Shown here: positions 27,673 through 32,083 of the stretch, piece by piece
Layout: every line of letters begins with the position of its first letter
How positions within the stretch are numbered: the stretch's first letter is position 1
Made by a program: the position numbers and the translations under genes
Source: CAVRZY01 sp963725415
Lineage (GTDB): Bacteria > Acidobacteriota > Terriglobia > Bryobacterales > Bryobacteraceae
Direction of reading: 5' to 3'
Assembly (NCBI GenBank): GCA_963725415.1
Contig: CAVRZY010000325.1
Location: forward strand, 1-32,083
DNA: 32,083 nt
The notes under the pieces: generated by a model
What the model was told of the DNA's origin: nothing
The model's database searches: none
The model's input: the letters and a program-made list of their open reading frames with translations, nothing else

Positions 27673-30483
27673 ATGGAGAATCGAGTAGTCTGGTTGGTGG
27701 CCGCCCTGATGACAGGGTTTATGACGTCTGGGTCCAGCCATGCACAACAAATCACAAACCTCATTCCGAACGGCGGCTTTGAAACCGGTGCCATGGCGCC
27801 GTGGGGCAGCTACGGTGCGCTCGCAACATTCACCGTCATGAACGAATGTGTCGGCGCCGCGGTTCCGGAAGGGCCGATCGAGGGGACTTATTGTCTCAAC
27901 GTGAAGGTTTCCGGAGCAGGCACCAACCGCTGGGATGCTGCAGTGCAGCCGGCCATCGCGTCGCCCCCAGGACCGATCTTTCAAAAAGGCAAGAAATACA
28001 CGCTCTCGCTCTTTCTCAAGAGCAAGACCGGTACCGCGCAGGTTTTTCTGGCGCCAGAGCTGAACCAGGATCCCTATACCGGATATGGTACCCTGGCCGT
28101 CACCATGACCGACAAATGGGTGGAATATCACACAACGACTCCCGTCATACCGGCCGATGTGAATCCGGCACACCTTACCATCCACGTCGCGTATGCCGCG
28201 CAGGAGTTCTGGATCGACGACGCCAAGTGGTACGAAGGCGACTATGTCCCGACCGTGTTTGGGCCGATACTCACAGCGTCGCTTCCGAGCCCAGCATGGG
28301 GGGATGTGGATGTGCCTCGCGATACGGCCTTGAGCTGGACTCCGGGTCCCTTCGCCAACACGCACGACGTGTACCTGGGCGGGACGTTTGATGATGTGAA
28401 CAATGCCGGTCCCGCCAGCCTGCTGGTCAGCCATGGGCAGACGGCAGCTACCTACGCTCCAGCCAGTCTCCTGGACTTTGGCCAGACCTACTACTGGCGG
28501 GTCGATGAGATCAATGCCCCTCCCGACAGCAGCGTCTACAAGGGCCGCGTCTGGAGCTTCACCACCGAGCCCTACAGCTATCCGGTCAGGCCCACCAAGG
28601 CGACCGCATCGAGCTCGTTCAATTCCACCATGGGGCCCGAGAAGACGATCGATGGTTCCGGCCTCAATTCCTTGGACCAGCATGGGACCACAGCGTCGGA
28701 CATGTGGCTCAGCAAGAAGAACCAATCGCCGATCTGGATCCAATATGAGTTCGACCAGGTCTACAAACTGGACCAGATGTGGGTGTGGAACTCCAATCAG
28801 GAGGTCGAACCGATCAGCGGTTTTGGCGCCCTGGACGTAGCCATCGAGACCTCCACGGATGGTGCCACGTGGACCCCCCTGCCCGACGTGCCAGGGTTTA
28901 ACCCCGGCACCGGAGAGCCCAACTACGTATACAACACCACTGTGGATTTCGGCGGGGTGTCGGCCAAGTACGTCAAGCTGACCATCGGCATGAACTGGGC
29001 CTTTGGAGCCAAGCAGGCGGGCCTGAGCGAGGTTCGGTTCTTCTATGTGCCCGTCAAGGCCTTCAGACCCGCACCTGCTGCAGGCGCCACGGATGTTGCC
29101 CTGGACGCCAGGCTGAATTGGAGACCCGGCCGCTCGGCCGCCAAGCACCAGGTCTATCTCGGCACAGATCCAAACTCCACGAACCTGATCAAGACGACGA
29201 CTGCACACAGCCTGGATCTGGGTTCCCTGGGGTTGCTGTACGGACAGACCTACGACTGGAGGGTCGATGAGGTCAATGACGCGGCCACCCCCAGCCTCTG
29301 GCAAGGGGATGTCTGGAGTTTCACCACACCGGCGTACGCGGTCGTGGATGACTTTGAGGCGTATGACGACCTCTGCAAACGGGTCTTCTTCAGATGGCAG
29401 GATGGGTTCGGCTACTCTGCATCCCCGGATTGCGGCGTGTCCTCATCGGCCGGAAACGGCACCGGTTCGACGGTGGGCAACACGAGCCCTCCGTTCGCCG
29501 AACAGACGATCACCCACTCCGGGGGCAAGTCGATGCCCCTGTGGTTTGACAACACCAGGAGCCCGTTCTATTCGGAGACCCAAAGGGAGTGGGCAACTCC
29601 ACAGGCCTGGACCGGGGGCGGGATCAACACCCTGGTGGTCTACCTGCAAGGCGATGCAGCGGCCTTTGTCGAGACCTCGCCTGGAACCCTCATCATGAAC
29701 GGCACAGGCACGGACATCTGGAACGCCTCGGATCAGTTCCGGTTCGTGTACAAGCCACTGAAAGGCAATGGCTCCATCGTGGCCAAGGTTGAGAGCGTGG
29801 CCAACACACATGAGTGGGCCAAGGCGGGCGTGATGATCCGCGAGAGTGCATCGCCGGGAGCCAAGCATGCCTTTGTGGCGGTGACGCCTACGGCGTCCCA
29901 TGGTATCTCCTACCAGCGTCGTGTGGACACGGACGTGGCCAGCGACCAGAATACGGACATCGCCGACACGCCGGTGCCGCAGTGGGTCAAGGTGACCCGC
30001 AGCGGCAATACGTTCACGGCCCAGTACTCCGGGAATGGAACCACATGGACGGACATCGTGGTTTCGCCCGCCGTGTCGATCACCATGGCCAATGACGTGC
30101 TCATAGGCCTGGCCGTAACCAGCCACCAGGCCGGTTCGGTCTGCGGCGCCAAGTTCTCGAATGTCTCGACCACGGGCACCGTCTCGGGTTCGTGGCAGGT
30201 CGCAGAGATCGGCGTGACGCAGGTCGCAGGCAACCTGCCTGAGACGTTCTACGTAGCCCTGCAGGACAGTGCGGGCAAGATGAAGGTGGTCAGCCATCCG
30301 GATCCCATGGTAATCAGCACAGGCAGCTGGGAGCAGTGGAGCATTCCGCTGAGCCAGTTCACCTCAGCCGGGGTCAACCTGGGCAGCATCAAGAAGATGG
30401 TCATCGGGGTTGGCGAGCGCAGCGCACCCAAGGCCGGCAATTCGGGCAAGCTGTACATCGACGACATCCGTCTGCAGCCCTAG
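27673..30483 (+). CDS. Secreted multidomain carbohydrate-binding protein (CBM4/9-like, Fn3-like, discoidin, DUF1349-like)
   Basis: Intact 936-residue protein. ATG 27673 has GGAGAGGG 4 bases upstream; signal peptide 1-24 (cut near SSHAQQ). Residues 28-190 form a CBM4/9-like beta-sandwich (NLIPNGGFETGAMAPWG, YTLSLFLKSKTG, FWIDDAKWYEGD). Residues 200-300 are an Fn3-like module (HDVYLGGTFDDVNNA, FGQTYYWRVDEINAP). Residues 305-460 are an F5/8 type C discoidin domain (GPEKTIDGSGLNS, DMWLSKKNQSPIWIQYEF, AKYVKLTIGMNW, LSEVRFFYV). Residues 465-552 are a second Fn3-like module (HQVYLGTDPNST, YDWRVDEVND). Residues 680-830 resemble DUF1349/concanavalin-like folds (FRFVYKPLKGNGSIVAKVE, WAKAGVMIRESASPGAKHAF) inserted in a jelly-roll domain (553-936, ending KLYIDDIRLQP). 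No catalytic motif was seen, so adhesion or polysaccharide binding is likelier than hydrolysis. It is followed by a strong hairpin. Confidence 0.88.
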   Translation: MENRVVWLVAALMTGFMTSGSSHAQQITNLIPNGGFETGAMAPWGSYGALATFTVMNECVGAAVPEGPIEGTYCLNVKVSGAGTNRWDAAVQPAIASPPGPIFQKGKKYTLSLFLKSKTGTAQVFLAPELNQDPYTGYGTLAVTMTDKWVEYHTTTPVIPADVNPAHLTIHVAYAAQEFWIDDAKWYEGDYVPTVFGPILTASLPSPAWGDVDVPRDTALSWTPGPFANTHDVYLGGTFDDVNNAGPASLLVSHGQTAATYAPASLLDFGQTYYWRVDEINAPPDSSVYKGRVWSFTTEPYSYPVRPTKATASSSFNSTMGPEKTIDGSGLNSLDQHGTTASDMWLSKKNQSPIWIQYEFDQVYKLDQMWVWNSNQEVEPISGFGALDVAIETSTDGATWTPLPDVPGFNPGTGEPNYVYNTTVDFGGVSAKYVKLTIGMNWAFGAKQAGLSEVRFFYVPVKAFRPAPAAGATDVALDARLNWRPGRSAAKHQVYLGTDPNSTNLIKTTTAHSLDLGSLGLLYGQTYDWRVDEVNDAATPSLWQGDVWSFTTPAYAVVDDFEAYDDLCKRVFFRWQDGFGYSASPDCGVSSSAGNGTGSTVGNTSPPFAEQTITHSGGKSMPLWFDNTRSPFYSETQREWATPQAWTGGGINTLVVYLQGDAAAFVETSPGTLIMNGTGTDIWNASDQFRFVYKPLKGNGSIVAKVESVANTHEWAKAGVMIRESASPGAKHAFVAVTPTASHGISYQRRVDTDVASDQNTDIADTPVPQWVKVTRSGNTFTAQYSGNGTTWTDIVVSPAVSITMANDVLIGLAVTSHQAGSVCGAKFSNVSTTGTVSGSWQVAEIGVTQVAGNLPETFYVALQDSAGKMKVVSHPDPMVISTGSWEQWSIPLSQFTSAGVNLGSIKKMVIGVGERSAPKAGNSGKLYIDDIRLQP

Positions 30484-30510
30484 CCCATGGCTGATCCTCG
30501 TACTGAGCAC

Positions 30511-30545
30511 ATCGGGGCCTGTGTCCACGGGGCACGGGCCCCGAT
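30511..30545 (+). terminator. Strong hairpin 28 bases after the 936-residue gene
   Basis: ATCGGGGCCTGTGT pairs with GCACGGGCCCCGAT (14 pairs including two G-T) around a 7-base loop. The following bases are TCGTTTC, only weakly T-rich, so it may act as an intrinsic terminator or as an RNA-stabilising 3' hairpin. Confidence 0.6.
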
Positions 30546-30691
30546 TCGTTTCTGACGGTCGTGCCTGGGAAGAGGGCCCCAATGCCCGTTCCCTCTTGGC
30601 GGCTGGACCATCGTCAGGATACCCGCCCGGATCGCCTTTTGCCGCGGATGGAGCGAATCCCCGCAGCTTGGTCACCGCTCCAGGCCAAGCC

Positions 30692-31337
30692 GTGAAGGCG
30701 CATAGTTCAACAGTGTGCCAAGCAAAGCTGATGCGGAACAAGCTGGACAATCCAGCCTGGCCAAAGGCTAACCACCAGGCCAGAACAGAACTTTGCACAA
30801 GGAGGTAACGAATATGTGCAAGCCAGAGGAAAGGCGATTGTCGGCCATAACGCAAGTGAAGGTATTGAGCCCCGAAATGATGTCATATTGCATAGGGCCA
30901 AGGGTTTATGGTCCTGGAAGCCAGCATCGCTGTACGCGTTAACGGTGAGTGTGCCAGCGACGTGCCGGGGTCTGAGGCCATGGTAGGTAATCGAATTGTT
31001 TGTACCGGAACTTGGGAGAGCCATATCGTTCCCAAGGAAGCTTCCAACAAGCCGAAGAGGCGAAGGCGGAAGTATGGCGATATGGCAGTCGGACTAACCC
31101 ATAGTAGAGGAGTAGACTCCCCAAGCCTCGCATCGTACACTGGCTCTACACGCCCTCCGACCGTTCCGTGAGACCTGCTGAAGAGCCGGATGTGGGAAAT
31201 CCACATGTCCGGTTCTGTGAGGGACGTTGATGCTCTCTCACATGGCAGAATGCTGTGACACTCCTCAATCGAAAGAGAGGAGAAACAGGGAATACAAACC
31301 CTGCCTGCATGAGAGTGCTATAGTACGTCTACTCGAC
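30692..31337 (+). mobile_element. ORF-less group II intron copy (internal deletion)
   Basis: A 646-base relative of the long intron. 30692-31115 matches 17591-18018, and 31117-31337 matches about 20291-20510. The junction leaves about 64 bases of the old maturase 3' end (readable as PKPRIVH), so the parent carried the ORF and lost about 2.27 kb, including the whole RT. The 5' end is GTGAAGG and the 3' end ACTCGAC, compatible with the GU...AY rule. An intact domain V is at 31183-31215. A GCTTGG/CCAAGC hairpin (30666-30690) lies 1 base before the 5' boundary. Splicing would require a maturase supplied in trans. Confidence 0.75.
31183..31215 (+). ncRNA. Group II intron domain V (short copy)
   Basis: 33-nt hairpin differing from the long copy only in the upper stem and bulge. 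The lower stem GAGCCGGA/TCCGGTTC is identical, the bulge is TG and the upper stem is TGTGG/CCACA with a GAAAT loop. Here the upper stem is fully Watson-Crick paired where the long copy has a G-T pair. The AGC triad is intact. Confidence 0.88.
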
Positions 31338-31681
31338 AGTCCGAATTCAGGGCCGATAAATGTCTCAAACCGCGTTCTTTCGTGCTTGACAGAGGGTCCA
31401 CAAGTCCATGTTTTGACCGAAACAGCTGCGAGTAGTGACAAAATGGAGACAGAATGTCACGACCCGCCGCGGTAGGATTTGGAGCCTGGGCGGCGGCACA
31501 CTCCTGATTCCCACTGTCGATGCGATCGATAGCGTACGTCATCGGTTCGGCCTTCAAGTCCCGGCCGGATTGGGCTGTGAGAGATAGGCGCGGCACGACC
31601 TCATTCCCTCATCATGTTCCCCGCTGCCATTGCTCAAGCGAGAACGTTCTTCCTCTCATGTCGGCCGAACCCGGTGGCACA
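31338..31681. other. Intergenic region
   Basis: 344 bases between the short intron and the LamG gene end. I see no gene, hairpin or repeat that I can support. Confidence 0.4.
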
Positions 31682-32083
31682 CTATCTGGTCGAGCCCTTT
31701 TCCGACGATGGCTCCTTGCCCTCGTGAAGGGCTTTGATATCGTCCGGTGCCAGGGCATAGCTATAGATGCGGACGTCGTCGATCAGGCCGTTCCATTCGC
31801 GTGGCTGAGGCCGGGTTTCGGCGTTCCCTCCGATCAGAACGTGGTCCGTGGATGTGTTGATGCGTGTGAAGGCAACGGCAGGTGTGAAGGTATCCAGCTC
31901 TCCGTCAACGTACAGGCTCAGCCTGCGCCCGTCGTAGACGCCGGAAACGTGATGCCATCGGCCGTCGTTCACACTGGCATCGCCGAGGATGTTTCCCCAA
32001 GCCAAATCCGGCGCGGCAATCCGCATCGGAATAACTCCGCTGCAGGCGAATACAAGGGCGTCGGTCGTTTCATTACGCTGCAA
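31682..32083 (-). CDS. LamG-domain protein, C-terminal part (5' end off window)
   Basis: The last 133 residues of a protein that enters from the right edge. The minus strand shows DGRWHHVSGVYDGRRLSLYV, DGELDTF, DHVLIGGNAETR and EWNGLIDDVRIYSYALAPDD, followed by a short charged tail (EGKEPSSEKGSTR) and TAG at 31682. The pattern 'WHHVSGVYDG...LYVDG...GLIDDVRIYSYAL' is the classic C-terminal half of a LamG jelly-roll (concanavalin-like glucanase/lectin) domain, which binds glycans or protein partners outside the cell. The leader and any catalytic or other domain lie outside the window. The frame is intact here. It belongs to the same LamG family as the remnant at 27187-27436, and it is the intact member of the two. 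Confidence 0.88.
   Translation of the reverse strand: MQRNETTDALVFACSGVIPMRIAAPDLAWGNILGDASVNDGRWHHVSGVYDGRRLSLYVDGELDTFTPAVAFTRINTSTDHVLIGGNAETRPQPREWNGLIDDVRIYSYALAPDDIKALHEGKEPSSEKGSTR

Noticed and set aside
27655..29304. 549-codon open frame on the minus strand
   Set aside because: Antisense to the intact carbohydrate-binding gene, with no leader, ribosome site or family motif.

Overview
The window looks like a chromosomal segment of a Planctomycetota bacterium, probably near the Phycisphaerae or another deep-branching planctomycete. The evidence is the gene content: a DUF1549/DUF1553 + DUF1501 + PPC-domain gene triad, a sig-70_X6-like ECF sigma factor next to a Ser/Thr kinase with TPR and PD40 repeats, and secreted proteins built from LamG, discoidin, dockerin-like and 'YYWRVDE' modules. 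Base composition is GC-rich. No rRNA or tRNA genes were recognised.

Layout, left to right. 1-1593 (-): an aldo/keto reductase followed by a partial MFS transporter whose start overlaps it. 1788-2765 (+): an exported nitrilase-superfamily hydrolase. 3106-12921 (-): a three-gene operon encoding a ~2000-residue alanine-rich coiled-coil protein fused to DUF1549/DUF1553, then a Tat-exported DUF1501 protein, then a PPC-domain protein. 13444-14365 (-): an exported SMP-30/gluconolactonase-like protein. 14764-15675 (+): a multi-pass membrane protein. 16198-16899 (-): a small secreted protein of unknown function. 15799-17344 also holds short degenerate repeats, including a 286-bp MITE-like unit. 17591-20510 (+): a group II intron carrying a reverse transcriptase/maturase. 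20701-26795 (-): ECF sigma factor, then Ser/Thr kinase, then a PD40/dockerin/discoidin exoprotein, the last two joined by an ATGA overlap. 27187-27436 (-): a LamG remnant. 27673-30483 (+): an intact 936-residue secreted carbohydrate-binding multidomain protein. 30692-31337 (+): an ORF-less deletion derivative of the group II intron. 31682-32083 (-): the C-terminal end of another LamG protein.

The genes point to polysaccharide use and cell-surface biology: sugar-acid or lactone handling (SMP-30, AKR, MFS), carbohydrate recognition outside the cell (CBM4/9-like, discoidin, LamG) and a sigma/kinase signalling cassette that may control an exported surface protein. The triad is typical of planctomycetes, but the giant coiled-coil N-terminus replaces the cytochrome-like N-terminus often seen in that family.

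Most long genes carry several single-base frameshifts, and several of these lie at or next to homopolymers. The two longest intact genes (3106-5412 and 27673-30483) carry none. Uncorrected long-read or low-coverage sequencing error is the simplest explanation, so frameshifted genes are given as one CDS spanning their full extent. The most interesting objects are the giant coiled-coil fusion with its internal duplication and the two group II intron copies.
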